A stretch of 45,953 nt of DNA from Halopseudomonas formosensis (GCF_900115905.1 NZ_FOYD01000018.1:1-45953); one strand, 5' to 3'; shown: positions 1 to 11,700, counted from the stretch's first letter. Program-made: numbers and translations. Notes: generated by a model from the sequence alone, not told the origin.

Positions 1-96
1 GGGCGGTTGTGACGAAGGAACAGGCATATGCAGCCATACCTGTGTAGCGCAGGCTGATAGCACACAAGGTTAAACACAGAGAGGTAAAGCACTCCC

Positions 97-2226
<2,130 letters not shown>

Positions 2227-2517
2227 GCGGGCGCTTTGGACGAGCTGGTGCTCGTCCCTCCCGGGGCCGAATCGGCAAGCATCACGGGTTGGCGAGCACC
2301 CCGGGCCGCGATCGGACTCGCCAACATGCTTTGCACGATCAGCCAACAAAGGCGTAGCGCAGGTGCACTACACCCCGGAGGCCGCGCCCCCTGGGAACGT
2401 CGAGCCTACGGGCCGCGATCGGACTCGATGGACGGACTTGCCGGTAACGCAGCGGACGAGCTGGTGCTCGTCCCTCCCGGGACCGGCGAGCGCCTCGGGT
2501 CGGCGCTACACCCCCGG
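2227..2517. repeat. Mosaic of REP-like palindromes between ligB and speA
   Basis: This 291-bp gap holds two perfect GGACGAGC-TGGT-GCTCGTCC hairpins (2238-2257 and 2454-2473), each followed by CCTCCCGGG. It also has a partial GTAGCGCAGGTGCACTAC unit near 2352 and several ACACCCCGG and GATCGGACTCG blocks that recur elsewhere in the window. The genes on both sides end here, so it also serves as the 3' region for ligB and speA. No coding sequence is convincing. Confidence 0.75.
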
Positions 2518-4437
2518 TTACTCGGCGGTCAGGTAGGACGATCGGGTCAGGCCCAGACGCAGCATGTCCAGGTACCTGGCCCGCTCGGCCGGGCTCAGGC
2601 GTGCGCCGGCGACCTTGTCCCGGTAGCGGGCGACCAGCTCGTCCGGCTCGAAGTGGACATAGCGCAGCATGTCCTCAATGGTGTCGTGGGTCTCCACCCC
2701 GCCGTGCACGACCCGGCCATCGTCCAGCTGGTAGACGTTGACCGAGTCGGTGTCGCCGAACAGGTTGTGCATGTCGCCGAGGATTTCCTGGTAGGCGCCG
2801 ACCATGAAGATGCCCAGCAGATAATCCTCGCCCTCGCGCAGTTCGTGCACCGGCAGGCTGCTCTCGATGCTCTGCTCGTCGACGTAATGGCGGATCTTGC
2901 CGTCCGAGTCACAGGTCAGGTCCTGCAATACGGCCCGGCGCAGCGGTTCCTCGTCCAGCCGGTTCAGCGGCACAATCGGCAGCACCTGATCGATGGCCCA
3001 GGTATCGGGCAGGCTCTGGAACACCGAGAAGTTGCAGATGTACTTGTCCGCCATCTTGTCATTCAGCTCATCGAGCACCTGGCGGTGGGAGCGCTGCCGC
3101 GCCTTGAGCAGGGAATAGAGGCGGTTGCACAGGGCGAAATAGCACTGCTCGGCCAGCGCCTTCTCCGACAGGCTCAGCTTGCCGGCAGCATACTGACCTG
3201 CGACGTCGGTCATGTAGTGGGTCGCGCGCCAGTAGGTCTCGGTGACCATCTCGATGTCGGTCTGCCCGAGCAACCCGACCAGAGCCTGCAGCGCCTGGGG
3301 CAGTTCCTCCACATTGTCGATCGGCGGGATGGCCGCATTATGCCGCTCCACGTCGGTTACCTGAACCACCAGCACCGCGTGATGCGCGGTCAGTGCCCGC
3401 CCGCTCTCGGAAAAGATGTGCGGATGCGGCAGCCCCTGCTCCTCGCAGAATTCCTTGAGCATCAGCACCACGGTACGGGCATATTCGCCGATGTCGTAGT
3501 TGATGGAGCTGGCGTTGCGCGAGTGGGTGCCGTCGTAGTCCACCCCCAGACCGCCGCCGACATCGATATGGTCGACCGGCAGGCCGAGGGCACGCAGCTC
3601 GGCGAAATAGCGGATGGCCTCGCGGAAGCCGTGCTGGTAGTCCGCCAGGTTGGCGATCTGCGAGCCCATGTGAAAATGCAGCAGCCGTACCCCGGCTTCC
3701 AGACCGGCCTGACGGAACTGATCGACCACCCGCAGCAGCTGGGCAGCGGACAGGCCGAACTTGGATTTCTCGCCTCCCGTATCGGCCCATTTGCTCGACG
3801 CCAGGGACGACAGCCGCACCCGCAGGCCGACCTGCGGCGTCAGCTGCAGGCTGGCAGCCTCCTCGATCACCAGATCGACCTCGGACTCCTTTTCGATCAC
3901 GATGAAAACGTTATGCCCGAGCTTCTGCCCCAGCAGTGCCAGGCGAATGAACTCCCTGTCCTTGTAGCCGTTGCAGACGATGGTGCCGCCCTTGGGGGCC
4001 AGTGCCAGCACCGCCATCAACTCCGGCTTGGAGCCGGCTTCCAGACCGATGGCCACGTCCTCGGTGGCAATGATGTTCTTGACCACTGCCTCCTGCTGAT
4101 TGACCTTGATCGGATACAGCGCGGTGTAACGACTCTGGTATTCCAGTTCGGCAATGCAGCGATCGAAGGCCGAGGTCAGCTGGCGCACCCGGTCCTGCAG
4201 TATGTCGGGAAAGCGCAGCAGCAACGGCAGGTCAAGACCACTCTCGCGCAGCTGGCCGACCAGTTCGTGCAGATCGATGCTTGGCGCCAGGTCCGGCCGT
4301 GGCCGCACCTCGACATTGCCCTGCTCGTTCACGTTGAAGTAACCCGCCCCCCAGTGCCGGATGCCATAGACGCTGCGGCTGTCCGCCACCGTCCAGGCTG
4401 ATGCGTCCTCCTTGCGGGAGCGTCGCGATACCACCAT
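2518..4437 (-). CDS. speA: Biosynthetic arginine decarboxylase
   Basis: 639 aa, the normal size for biosynthetic arginine decarboxylases of the alanine-racemase fold. It converts arginine to agmatine for putrescine synthesis. The PLP lysine lies in [16 protein letters not shown] (K111), and the family segments [46 protein letters not shown] and [15 protein letters not shown] are all present. The start at 4437 ([13 protein letters not shown]) follows a GAGGG ribosome-binding site and gives the family length; the longer open frame to 4764 would run into the ectA promoter region. It is transcribed divergently from ectA. No agmatine-processing gene is adjacent. Confidence 0.93.
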   Translation of the reverse strand: MVVSRRSRKEDASAWTVADSRSVYGIRHWGAGYFNVNEQGNVEVRPRPDLAPSIDLHELVGQLRESGLDLPLLLRFPDILQDRVRQLTSAFDRCIAELEYQSRYTALYPIKVNQQEAVVKNIIATEDVAIGLEAGSKPELMAVLALAPKGGTIVCNGYKDREFIRLALLGQKLGHNVFIVIEKESEVDLVIEEAASLQLTPQVGLRVRLSSLASSKWADTGGEKSKFGLSAAQLLRVVDQFRQAGLEAGVRLLHFHMGSQIANLADYQHGFREAIRYFAELRALGLPVDHIDVGGGLGVDYDGTHSRNASSINYDIGEYARTVVLMLKEFCEEQGLPHPHIFSESGRALTAHHAVLVVQVTDVERHNAAIPPIDNVEELPQALQALVGLLGQTDIEMVTETYWRATHYMTDVAGQYAAGKLSLSEKALAEQCYFALCNRLYSLLKARQRSHRQVLDELNDKMADKYICNFSVFQSLPDTWAIDQVLPIVPLNRLDEEPLRRAVLQDLTCDSDGKIRHYVDEQSIESSLPVHELREGEDYLLGIFMVGAYQEILGDMHNLFGDTDSVNVYQLDDGRVVHGGVETHDTIEDMLRYVHFEPDELVARYRDKVAGARLSPAERARYLDMLRLGLTRSSYLTAE

Positions 4438-4676
4438 GTATGAACCCTCGGCCCTGCCTGTTTGACCTCCAGCATAAACCAGTTTGCCGGGCCGAACCGC
4501 CCCGGAAGGCGGGCCGATGGAAAAATATTTTTTTGTCGAATCATTCCAGTTTCCCGCAGTCACAAAAAAGGTCGAGGCACCTCCCACAACCCATGCAGGG
4601 CAAGGGTCACAGCAAACTCCACGACGAATACTTAACAGCTGTAAATATGTGAACACGAGAGGAACAGGGTCACAAG

Positions 4677-4698
4677 TCACAACAATCAAGGGTTGTGA
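4677..4698. promoter_or_regulatory. Candidate operator: 7-bp inverted repeat before ectA
   Basis: TCACAAC (4677-4683), 8-base spacer, GTTGTGA (4692-4698), with an extra direct half-site TCACAAG just upstream (4670-4676). It lies 56-77 bases before the ectA start and overlaps the -35 of the candidate promoter. A dimeric regulator could bind it, but no regulator gene is adjacent. Confidence 0.45.
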
Positions 4699-4723
4699 TC
4701 GTTTTTCAGATGTGTTTACCATA
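4694..4723 (+). promoter_or_regulatory. Candidate ectA promoter
   Basis: TTGTGA (4694-4699), 18-base spacer, TACCAT (4718-4723), four of six matches to each sigma70 hexamer. Transcription would start about 20-25 bases before the ectA ATG. Osmotically induced ect promoters are often non-consensus, but this assignment is by eye. Confidence 0.3.
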
Positions 4724-4753
4724 AAAATGAATTTACAAGTAAACATTAATTTC

Positions 4754-5293
4754 ATGTCTTCCAAGTCTTATTCGCTACGCAGGCCGCGTGCGACCGATGG
4801 ATACGCTCTGAACCAGCTGGTCAAGCGCTGCCCGCCTCTGGATACCAATTCCGTCTACTGCAACCTCCTCCAATGCTCCGACTTTTCGGCCACCGGTATC
4901 GCTGCCGAAGACAGCCAAGGTGAGCTGGTCGGCTTCATTTCCGGCTACCGACCACCCTCGCGTCCCGACACCCTGTTTGTCTGGCAGGTCGCCGTTGACA
5001 GCCGCATGCGCGGTCAGGGCCTGGCACTGAACATGCTGCTTGCACTGATCAGGCGCTGCGCCGCCGATGGCGTGCGCTGGCTGGAGACTACCATCTCCCC
5101 CGGCAATACCGCCTCCGAGGCGCTGTTCGCCAGGGCCTTCAGCACCCTCGATGTTCAAGCCGAGACCCGGGTGCTGTTCAGCCGCGCCGGGCATTTCGAT
5201 GGCCAGCACGATGACGAGGTGCTGTACCGCGCCGGCCCCTTTTCCCCCTCTGCACTTTCCACACTTTCCGATAAAACCCAGGAGTCTGCATGA
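4754..5293 (+). CDS. ectA: L-2,4-diaminobutyrate acetyltransferase
   Basis: 179 aa GNAT-fold enzyme that acetylates 2,4-diaminobutyrate from acetyl-CoA to N-gamma-acetyl-diaminobutyrate, the second dedicated step to ectoine. The N-terminal [20 protein letters not shown] segment, [16 protein letters not shown] and the acetyl-CoA loop [19 protein letters not shown] are typical of EctA. The ATG at 4754 ([11 protein letters not shown]) is preferred; an in-frame ATG at 4727 would add 9 residues, and neither has a clear Shine-Dalgarno. Its stop overlaps the ectB start by 4 bases (ATGA), so the two are probably translationally coupled. Confidence 0.93.
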   Translation: MSSKSYSLRRPRATDGYALNQLVKRCPPLDTNSVYCNLLQCSDFSATGIAAEDSQGELVGFISGYRPPSRPDTLFVWQVAVDSRMRGQGLALNMLLALIRRCAADGVRWLETTISPGNTASEALFARAFSTLDVQAETRVLFSRAGHFDGQHDDEVLYRAGPFSPSALSTLSDKTQESA

Positions 5294-6576
5294 ACACCTT
5301 CGAACAGTTTGAACAACACGAGTCCGGTATTCGCAGCTACTGCCGTTCCTTCCCGGTGATATTCAAGCAGGCGCGTGGCGCCGAGCTGGTCACCACCGAA
5401 GGCAAGACCTATATCGACTTCCTCGCCGGTGCCGGCACCCTCAACTACGGGCACAACCACCCGGTCATCAAGCAGGCGCTGATCGAGTATCTGCACAGCG
5501 ACGGCCTGACCCATGGTCTGGACATGTATTCCGAAGCCAAGGAGCGCTTTCTCGAAACCTTCCATCGGGTGATCCTGGAGCCACGCGGGCTGGGCAATCA
5601 TGTGGTGCAGTTCACCGGCCCGACCGGCGCCAACTCGGTGGAAGCGGCGCTGAAACTGGCGCGCAAGGTCACCGGGCGCAGCAACATCATCAGCTTCACC
5701 AACGGGTTCCACGGCTGCTCCATCGGCGCCCTGGCGGCCACCGGCAACCAGCATCACCGTGGTGCCGCCGGCGTGCCCCTGACCGACGTCAGCCGCATGC
5801 CCTATGCCAACTACTTCGGCGACAAGGTCAACACCATCTCGATGATGGACAAGCTGCTCAGCGACCCGAGCAGCGGCGTGGACAAGCCCGCCGCGGTCAT
5901 CGTTGAAGTCGTCCAGGGCGAAGGCGGCCTGAACACCGCCTCCGCTGACTGGATGCGCAAGCTGGAGAAGCTGTGCCGCAAGCACGACATGCTGCTGATC
6001 GTCGATGACATCCAGGCCGGCTGCGGCCGTACCGGCACTTTCTTCAGCTTCGAGGAAATGGGCATCAAGCCCGACATCATCACCCTTTCCAAGTCCCTCA
6101 GCGGCTTCGGTCTGCCCTTTGCCGTGGTGGTCCTGCGCCGGGAGCTGGACCAGTGGGAACCGGGTGAACACAACGGCACATTCCGTGGCAACAACCACGC
6201 CTTTGTCACCGCTACCGCCGCGCTGGAACATTTCTGGACCAGCAGCGAATTCGCCGACAGCGTCAAGGCCAAGGGCGCGCTGATCCGCGAGCGCATGCAG
6301 AAGATCGTCCGCCGCCATGGTCCCGACTCCCTGTTCGTCAAGGGTCGCGGAATGATGGTAGGCATCAGCTGCCCGGACGGTGACACCGCCGCCGCCATCT
6401 GCGCCGAGGCCTTCGAGCGCGGTCTGGTCATCGAGACCAGCGGCAACCACAGCCAGGTGGTCAAGTGCCTGTGCCCGCTGATCATCAGCGAGGAGCAGAT
6501 CCACAAGGCCATGGACATTCTCGACGCCGCCTTCGCCAAGGTCATGGCGGCCGAAGTTCAGAACAAAGCATCCTGA
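5290..6576 (+). CDS. ectB: Diaminobutyrate--2-oxoglutarate transaminase
   Basis: 428 aa class-III PLP aminotransferase that converts aspartate semialdehyde plus glutamate to 2,4-diaminobutyrate. The PLP lysine is K268 in [20 protein letters not shown], with the cofactor-binding [20 protein letters not shown] before it and [19 protein letters not shown] for the phosphate region. AGGAG lies 6 bases before the ATG, inside the end of ectA. Length matches the family. Second gene of the ect operon. Confidence 0.95.
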   Translation: MNTFEQFEQHESGIRSYCRSFPVIFKQARGAELVTTEGKTYIDFLAGAGTLNYGHNHPVIKQALIEYLHSDGLTHGLDMYSEAKERFLETFHRVILEPRGLGNHVVQFTGPTGANSVEAALKLARKVTGRSNIISFTNGFHGCSIGALAATGNQHHRGAAGVPLTDVSRMPYANYFGDKVNTISMMDKLLSDPSSGVDKPAAVIVEVVQGEGGLNTASADWMRKLEKLCRKHDMLLIVDDIQAGCGRTGTFFSFEEMGIKPDIITLSKSLSGFGLPFAVVVLRRELDQWEPGEHNGTFRGNNHAFVTATAALEHFWTSSEFADSVKAKGALIRERMQKIVRRHGPDSLFVKGRGMMVGISCPDGDTAAAICAEAFERGLVIETSGNHSQVVKCLCPLIISEEQIHKAMDILDAAFAKVMAAEVQNKAS

Positions 6577-6590
6577 GGAAAAGACAGAAC

Positions 6591-6992
6591 ATGATCGTAC
6601 GTACCCTGAAAGACTGCGAAGCATCCGAGCGCAAGGTTGTAACCGAAACCTGGGACAGCACCCGGATGATCCTGAAGGAGGACCGCATGGGCTTCTCCTT
6701 CAACATCACCACCATCTACGCGGGCACCGAGACCCACATCCACTACCAGAACCATCTGGAGTCGGTGTACTGCATGAGTGGCAACGGTGAGATCGAGACC
6801 ATTGCCGACGGCAAGGTCTACAAGATCGAGCCCGGCACCCTTTACATCCTCGACCAGCACGACGAGCACCTGCTGCGTGGCGGTACCGAGGACATGAAGA
6901 TGGCCTGCGTATTCAACCCGCCGCTCACCGGTCGTGAAGTTCACGACGAGAACGGCGTCTACCCCGCCGACCTGAGCGCCGAACCGGCATAG
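6591..6992 (+). CDS. ectC: Ectoine synthase
   Basis: 133 aa cupin that cyclises N-gamma-acetyl-diaminobutyrate to ectoine. The start [20 protein letters not shown], the metal and substrate region [20 protein letters not shown], and the closing [15 protein letters not shown] are hallmarks of EctC. The ATG at 6591 follows TGAGGAAAAGACAGAAC with a GAGGA site; a longer open frame to 6465 lies inside ectB and is not needed. 14 bases separate it from ectB, and 8 bases from ectD downstream. Confidence 0.95.
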   Translation: MIVRTLKDCEASERKVVTETWDSTRMILKEDRMGFSFNITTIYAGTETHIHYQNHLESVYCMSGNGEIETIADGKVYKIEPGTLYILDQHDEHLLRGGTEDMKMACVFNPPLTGREVHDENGVYPADLSAEPA

Positions 6993-7000
6993 GAGAAGCA

Positions 7001-7927
7001 ATGTCTATCGTGCAAGCTGACCTTTATCCGTCACGCCAGCACAACCATCCCCGCTGGCAGGACCGACTGGACCCCATCGCCTGGCGCAAGGATGCCCCAG
7101 ATTCACCCCTGACCGAGCAGCAGCTGTCGCGCTTCGAGCGCGACGGCTTCCTGATCATCGAGAACCTGTTCAGCGCCGAGGAGGTCGCCGTGTTCAAGGC
7201 CGAACTCCAGCGCATGAGCAAGGACCCGAAGGTGCTCGAAGCCCCCACCGCCATCCGCGAACCGGACAGTGGTGCCCTGCGCTCGGTATTCGCCATCCAC
7301 CGGGACAACCCGCTGTTCGCTCGGGTCGCCCGGGATGAGCGCACCGCCGGACTGGTACGCCACCTGCTGGATGGCGATATCTATGTGCACCAGTCCCGCC
7401 TCAACCTGAAACCGGGCTTCAAGGGCAAGGAGTTCTACTGGCACTCCGACTTCGAGACCTGGCACACCGAGGACGGGCTGCCGCGCATGCGCACCATCAG
7501 CTGCTCCATCCTGCTGACCGACAACCATCCCTGGAACGGGCCGCTGATGCTGATTCCCGGGTCGCACCGGCACTTCATCAGCTGCGTCGGGCAGACCCCG
7601 GAGAACCACTACCAGCAATCCCTTCGCCGTCAGGAGTTCGGCATACCCGACGAGGACAGCCTGACCCGGCTGGTGGAGCGCTACGGTATAGAGCAGGCCA
7701 CAGGGCCAGCCGGCAGCGTAGTGTTGTTCGACTGCAACACCATCCACGGCTCGGGAAGCAATATCGCCCCCAGCCCCCGGAGCAATCTGTTCTTCGTCTA
7801 CAACCACATCGACAACCGGCCGGAGGCACCCTTCGATGGCATGCCGCCGAGACCGGACTTCGTCGCCGAACGCGGCCCCGTCGAGCCCTTGGACATCGGC
7901 CCGCAGCACTACCGCGAGTCGCCATGA
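7001..7927 (+). CDS. ectD: Ectoine 5-hydroxylase
   Basis: 308 aa Fe(II)/2-oxoglutarate dioxygenase that makes 5-hydroxyectoine. The iron triad is visible as H148-x-D150 in FYWHSDFETWHTEDGLPRMR and H249 in FDCNTIHGSGSN, followed by the 2-oxoglutarate-binding arginine in APSPRSNLFFVYNH. A ribosome site (GGAG) lies 6-9 bases before the ATG. Its presence means the strain should make hydroxyectoine as well as ectoine. The stop sits within 30 bases of the aspartokinase start. Confidence 0.95.
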   Translation: MSIVQADLYPSRQHNHPRWQDRLDPIAWRKDAPDSPLTEQQLSRFERDGFLIIENLFSAEEVAVFKAELQRMSKDPKVLEAPTAIREPDSGALRSVFAIHRDNPLFARVARDERTAGLVRHLLDGDIYVHQSRLNLKPGFKGKEFYWHSDFETWHTEDGLPRMRTISCSILLTDNHPWNGPLMLIPGSHRHFISCVGQTPENHYQQSLRRQEFGIPDEDSLTRLVERYGIEQATGPAGSVVLFDCNTIHGSGSNIAPSPRSNLFFVYNHIDNRPEAPFDGMPPRPDFVAERGPVEPLDIGPQHYRESP

Positions 7928-7953
7928 ATTCACCGGATGAAAGAAAGGCAATC

Positions 7954-9387
7954 ATGCATACAGTAGAGAAAATCGGCGGCACTTCCATGAGCCGCTTCGA
8001 TGAAGTACTGAACACCATCTTCACCGGACAGCGCCGAGGCAGCGAGCTGTACAACCGCATTTTCGTGGTTTCCGCCTACGGCGGCATGACCAACCTGTTG
8101 CTGGAGCACAAGAAGAGCGGCGAGCCGGGCGTCTATGCCCGCTTCGCCGACGCCGAGAACGAGGACGCCTGGCTGGAGGCGCTGGAGCGGGTGCGTGCGG
8201 CCATGCTGGCCAAGAACGCCGAACTGTTCAGCGCCGAATATGAGCGTCACGCCGCGGACCGCTTTATCGGCGGGCGCATTGACGATGCCGCCGAGTGCAT
8301 GCGCAACCTGCGCAAACTGTGCTCCTACGGCCACTTCCAGCTGGACGAGCACCTGCTCAAGGTGCGCGAGATGCTCGCCTCCCTGGGCGAGGCGCACAGC
8401 GCCTTCAACACCGTGCTGGCGCTCAAGCAGGCCGGTGTCAATGCCCGTCTGGTCGACCTGACCGGCTGGGATCTGCAGGAGCCCAAGAGCTTCCGCGACA
8501 TGATCAGCGACAGCTTCGCCGGTATCGACTTTTCCCGGGAGCTGGTGGTCAGCACCGGCTACACCCACTGCAGCGAAGGCCAGATGAAGACCTTCGACCG
8601 CGGCTACAGCGAGATCACCTTCGCCCAGATCGCTGCCAGCACCGGCGCGCGGGAGGCCATCATCCACAAGGAGTACCATCTGTCCAGTGCCGACCCGAAT
8701 CAGGTCGGGGTGGACAAGGTGGTCACCATAGGCCGCACCAACTACGATGTGGCCGACCAGCTGTCCAACCTGGGGATGGAAGCCATCCACCCCCGCGCCG
8801 CCCGCACCCTGCGCCGCGCCGGCATACAGTTGCGCATCAAGAACGCCTTCGAGCCGGATCATGCCGGCACCACCATCAGCCAGAACTACTGCAGCGAAAA
8901 ACCCTGCGTGGAGATCATCGCCGGACGCAAGGACGTCTACGGCCTGGAGGTCTTCGATCAGGAAATGCTCGGGGATGTCGGTTACGACATCGAGATCAGC
9001 AGCCTGCTCAAGCAGCTCAAGCTGTATGTGGTGAACAAGGACTCCGATGCCAACAGCATCACCTGGTACACCGCCGGCTCACGCAAGGCCCTGACCCGGG
9101 CTGTGCGCCTGATCAAGGAACGCTACCCGATGGCCGAGGTGAACCTGCACAACATCGCCATCGTCTCGGCGATCGGTTCGGATCTGAAGGTCAAGGGCAT
9201 CCTCGCCCGCACCGTCGCCGCCCTGGCCGAGGCCGGCATCAGCATCCAGGCCATCCACCAGTCGATCCGTCAGGTGGAGATGCAATGCATCATCGACGAA
9301 GCCGATTACGACGCGGCGGTGGTAGCGCTGCACAGGGCGCTGATCGAACCGGAGAATCATGGGGATGTGATTGCGGTGGCTTCCTAG
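7954..9387 (+). CDS. ask: Ectoine-cluster aspartokinase
   Basis: 477 aa aspartate kinase, which phosphorylates aspartate at the entry of the pathway. The N-terminal KIGGTSMSRFDEVL is the kinase nucleotide motif, AIIHKEYHLSSADPNQVG lies in the catalytic half, and the C-terminal two ACT domains cover about residues 330-470. The specialised Ask_Ect placed last in ectABCD operons is a known arrangement in Stutzerimonas and relatives. I prefer the ATG at 7954 (MHTVEKIGG) because AAAGG lies 6 bases before it; an in-frame ATG at 7924 overlaps the ectD stop by 4 bases but has no good ribosome site. Confidence 0.92.
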   Translation: MHTVEKIGGTSMSRFDEVLNTIFTGQRRGSELYNRIFVVSAYGGMTNLLLEHKKSGEPGVYARFADAENEDAWLEALERVRAAMLAKNAELFSAEYERHAADRFIGGRIDDAAECMRNLRKLCSYGHFQLDEHLLKVREMLASLGEAHSAFNTVLALKQAGVNARLVDLTGWDLQEPKSFRDMISDSFAGIDFSRELVVSTGYTHCSEGQMKTFDRGYSEITFAQIAASTGAREAIIHKEYHLSSADPNQVGVDKVVTIGRTNYDVADQLSNLGMEAIHPRAARTLRRAGIQLRIKNAFEPDHAGTTISQNYCSEKPCVEIIAGRKDVYGLEVFDQEMLGDVGYDIEISSLLKQLKLYVVNKDSDANSITWYTAGSRKALTRAVRLIKERYPMAEVNLHNIAIVSAIGSDLKVKGILARTVAALAEAGISIQAIHQSIRQVEMQCIIDEADYDAAVVALHRALIEPENHGDVIAVAS

Positions 9388-9400
9388 CTGAGCCCTTCCG

Positions 9401-9442
9401 CTCTCCCCCTCTCCCCTCCGCGGGAGAGGGGATGGGGGAGAG
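9401..9442. terminator. Strong hairpin after the ect operon
   Basis: CCCCTCTCCC (9406-9415) pairs perfectly with GGGAGAGGGG (9422-9431), extended by an outer CTCTCCCCC/GGGGGAGAG pairing. It sits between the convergent ask (plus) and hydrolase (minus) genes and could terminate or protect both transcripts. There is no U-tract, so it may be an intergenic palindrome rather than a classical terminator. Confidence 0.5.
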
Positions 9443-9463
9443 GGGCAGGTTGTGCAATCAACC

Positions 9464-10333
9464 TCAGCCCTCCAGCAAAAATGCCCTCACCCTTTCCGCC
9501 GCCAGCGCCGAGTTCTCCTGCATGAAGCAATGCCCGCCCGGCAGCGACTCGACTGTGACCATGGGATTGCGTCCGGCCAGTTGCAGGGCGGACTGCCGGA
9601 CGAAGGGGTAGGTCTGGTCGCCATGGATCAGCCGCACCGGAATAGCGATGCGCGACAGTGCGCGCCAGAGTCCATGGGGGGATGACTCGAAGATTTCCGC
9701 TTCCCGCTCCGGCAGGCATTTGAGGGTCACGCCCTGCCCCGGCTCCTCGCGCAGGGCGTGGAGGACATGCGCACGCATGGCCTCTTCCTCCCAGCCGCGG
9801 AAGATCCCCCGCCCGTTCAACCGGGCGTAGGCCTCTTCGGCGTCCTGCCAATGGGTACGCCGACGCCGGGCCGCATCGGCCATGGGGTTGCGCAGCAGCG
9901 GCCCGAGCAGATTGCGCAGCAGGATCAGACGACGGGGAAAGAGCACCGGGTCCAGCAGTACCGCGCGCTCGAACAGTTGCGGGTGGGCGGAGACGAACAG
10001 ACTGGTCAAGACGCCGCCGAAGCTGTGCCCGCAGGCGTACCTGGGCACATTGCCGAAGCGCGGGCAGCCGGCCACGAAGGCTTCCACCGCCAGCTCGGCG
10101 TTCTGGTTCCAGCCCCTGAAGGCGCCCCCATGATCACTGTCGCCGTGGCCCTGCATATCGCACAGCCAGAGGTCGAAGTGGCCGGCCAGCTTTTCCAGCA
10201 TGGGCTCGTAGGTGCGGGTACAGAACCCGTTACCGTGGATGAAATGCAGCAGCGGCTTGCCGCTGGGCGGCGTATGCCAGCCGCGCAAGGTGAATCCGGC
10301 CGAACTCTCGTGCGACCAGGGTAACAACGTCAT
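9464..10333 (-). CDS. Alpha/beta hydrolase
   Basis: 289 aa with a complete alpha/beta-hydrolase signature: oxyanion segment HFIHGNGF (30-37), nucleophile elbow GHSFGG (S104), acid RLIHGDQTYPF (D239) and histidine PGGHCFMQEN (H268). No signal peptide, so probably cytoplasmic. Substrate cannot be told from sequence; esterase, lipase-like or thioesterase activity are all possible. It is convergent with the ect operon and lies 131 bases after the SIMPL gene on the same strand; a link with ectoine metabolism is not indicated. Confidence 0.85.
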   Translation of the reverse strand: MTLLPWSHESSAGFTLRGWHTPPSGKPLLHFIHGNGFCTRTYEPMLEKLAGHFDLWLCDMQGHGDSDHGGAFRGWNQNAELAVEAFVAGCPRFGNVPRYACGHSFGGVLTSLFVSAHPQLFERAVLLDPVLFPRRLILLRNLLGPLLRNPMADAARRRRTHWQDAEEAYARLNGRGIFRGWEEEAMRAHVLHALREEPGQGVTLKCLPEREAEIFESSPHGLWRALSRIAIPVRLIHGDQTYPFVRQSALQLAGRNPMVTVESLPGGHCFMQENSALAAERVRAFLLEG

Positions 10334-10464
10334 GCCTGAACTCCCCCGAAAACCAGCCCCCGAGTCTATTACCTGGGGGAACCGATGTCAGGTCGTTCAC
10401 GGCGAAATCATTGCGCTGGATGATGGCGCTCCGCTTTCAGGCATGCCGGAGAGCCGCTGGGGCC

Positions 10465-11181
10465 TCAGCGCAGGATGTAGTCCACGCTGGTTACCACCCG
10501 TACCTTCTTGGTCTCGGGGGTATACTGGTCCACATCCTCGATACTGAAATACCCCTGGCTGGCACGGCGGATGCTGCCAACTTCGGCGCCGGCGTCCCGG
10601 GCGAACTGGTCGGCGGCGGCCCGGGCCTCGCGGGTGGCTTCAGCGATCATCTCCGGCTTGATGGCGTTGAGCTGGGTGAAGAGGAACTGCGGCTGGTGTT
10701 CATAGCTCTGGGTCAGCGCCACGCCGGATTTGACCAGCTCACCGACGCTCTGCATGCCTTCCTTGACCCGCTGGATATCCCCGGTGCGCACCAGCACTGT
10801 CACTTCGGCGCGATAGCGCTGGGGCGGCAGGTTGTTGCCGTAGAGGTTGGCGTGCTGATCAGTGATCTTGGGCATGGACAGCTGCAGGTCCTGCTCGGCA
10901 AAGCCCTTGAGCAGCAGGTAGGAACGGATCAGATCCTGCTGCGCGTCGATATCACTCTGCAGCACATCGAGACTGTCCCCCAGTACCGTGAAGTTGATCG
11001 GCCACAGCGCCAGATCGGCCTCCACCGTGCGCTCGGCCAGCCCCTTGACGCTGACCACACGGTCGGAATCTCTGAACTGCAGCAGTCCGGTCTTGATGCT
11101 GACAGCCATGAAGGCCAGTGCCAGCGCCAGCAGCGCGGCGGCTATCACGGCAAACAGGGAAATGCGGGAGCTTTCGGTCAT
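10465..11181 (-). CDS. SIMPL-domain (DUF541) protein
   Basis: 238 aa. An N-terminal hydrophobic anchor (residues about 8-28, ISLFAVIAAALLALALAFMA) is followed by the SIMPL/DUF541 core beginning VVSVKGLAERTVEADLALW and ending KVRVVTSVDYIL. The domain is widespread in Gram-negative cell envelopes and its function is poorly defined. The ATG at 11181 follows AAGGA. Likely inner-membrane anchored and facing the periplasm. Confidence 0.85.
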   Translation of the reverse strand: MTESSRISLFAVIAAALLALALAFMAVSIKTGLLQFRDSDRVVSVKGLAERTVEADLALWPINFTVLGDSLDVLQSDIDAQQDLIRSYLLLKGFAEQDLQLSMPKITDQHANLYGNNLPPQRYRAEVTVLVRTGDIQRVKEGMQSVGELVKSGVALTQSYEHQPQFLFTQLNAIKPEMIAEATREARAAADQFARDAGAEVGSIRRASQGYFSIEDVDQYTPETKKVRVVTSVDYILR

Positions 11182-11248
11182 GCCTGAGGGTCCTTATTCT
11201 GACGAAGATCTGTATGTGCGAAAGTAGCACGATATTCTCCGGAAGGGA

Positions 11249-11306
11249 CGAGCACCAGCTCGACCACGGCGTGACGGCCAGCTCCGCTCATCGAGCCGGT
11301 GCTCGA
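11249..11306. repeat. Two REP-like family-A hairpins
   Basis: CGAGC-ACCA-GCTCG (11249-11262) and TCGAGC-CGGT-GCTCGA (11291-11306), adjacent to the GC-rich end of repeat copy B. The same class of hairpin flanks copy A at 404-419, so hairpin and small-ORF element occur as a composite. Confidence 0.7.
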
Positions 11307-11542
11307 CGTTCCCGGGAAGCGTGCTCCCTGGGAGGGACGTATATGGTCTCCTCCCTCATTGCAAGGCATTCAACAGTCAGTGACAAGAGCAGGTTGTCTG
11401 TCGTATATGCGGCCTCTGGATGCGGCTTGTAGCTGCGGGCCCCGATGAGATCTGCAAGTGTATCGTCCTGATCGAGCACACAGCCTTTAATGGCTTCGAC
11501 CCTCCGCAGGTTTTCGATACACCGGTTTACCTGTGTTGTCAT
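11288..11542 (-). CDS. Small repeated ORF, unknown function (copy B)
   Basis: 84 codons from ATG 11542; about the first 71 lie in the repeat shared with 97-338, and the tail runs into a palindrome. The start reads MTTQVNRCIENLRRVEAIKG, which looks like a normal soluble helix, so this copy is the better candidate for the ancestral frame. The stretch [20 protein letters not shown] is identical in copy A. There is no strong ribosome site. I do not recognise the family; it could be a degenerate gene carried by a repeat. Confidence 0.35.
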   Translation of the reverse strand: MTTQVNRCIENLRRVEAIKGCVLDQDDTLADLIGARSYKPHPEAAYTTDNLLLSLTVECLAMREETIYVPPREHASRERRAPAR

Positions 11543-11570
11543 CGCTTGCTGATTGCCTTCGCAACCTGGG
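11329..11570 (-). repeat. Small-ORF repeat element, copy B
   Basis: About 242 bp, inverted relative to 97-338. The matching ends are CCCAGGTTGCGAAGGCAATC (reading the minus strand from 11570) and the block ending at 11329. The two copies bracket ligB, speA, the ect operon, the hydrolase and the SIMPL gene. Confidence 0.8.
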
Positions 11571-11607
11571 GTTTGCCTCTTGTTAACTTTTAACTGCCTG
11601 ACTGTCT

Positions 11608-11697
11608 CTACATGCAGGGCACGGGCTGGTAGCGCCTGGATCGGGCAATAACCGCCCAGCCAATACGTGCCATCTTGTTCGCCAGGGCGACGGTGGC
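11608..11697 (-). pseudogene. C-terminal relic resembling an IS110-family transposase
   Basis: The minus strand encodes KATVALANKMARIGWAVIAR and RSRRYQP followed by a stop at 11608-11610. An ALANK-ARI-WA pattern close to the stop codon is typical of the extreme C-terminus of IS110/IS1111-family transposases. Upstream of it the frame runs directly into the repeated GTAGCGCACC block, so the rest of the gene is absent. Members of this family are known to insert into REP sequences in pseudomonads, which fits the surroundings. Family call from memory of the motif only. Confidence 0.55.
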
Positions 11698-11700
11698 TTT

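Larger units (their letters stand above)
4438..4753. other. AT-rich divergent intergenic region between speA and ectA
   Basis: A 316-bp region with distinctly lower GC than its neighbours that must carry the speA and ectA promoters. It has A/T runs near 4521-4535 and 4564-4570 and the inverted repeat described at 4677-4698. No small gene is convincing. Confidence 0.6.

Noticed and set aside
2236..4401. Plus-strand open frame of 721 codons opposite speA
   Set aside because: It is antisense to a clearly conserved speA, has no family features, and such frames are common opposite GC-rich genes.
4438..4764. 109-codon N-terminal extension of speA
   Set aside because: It would overlap the ectA promoter, is AT-rich with no homology, and the start at 4437 gives the normal family length.
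5155..6624. Minus-strand open frame of 489 codons opposite ectB
   Set aside because: Antisense shadow of ectB with no recognisable domain.
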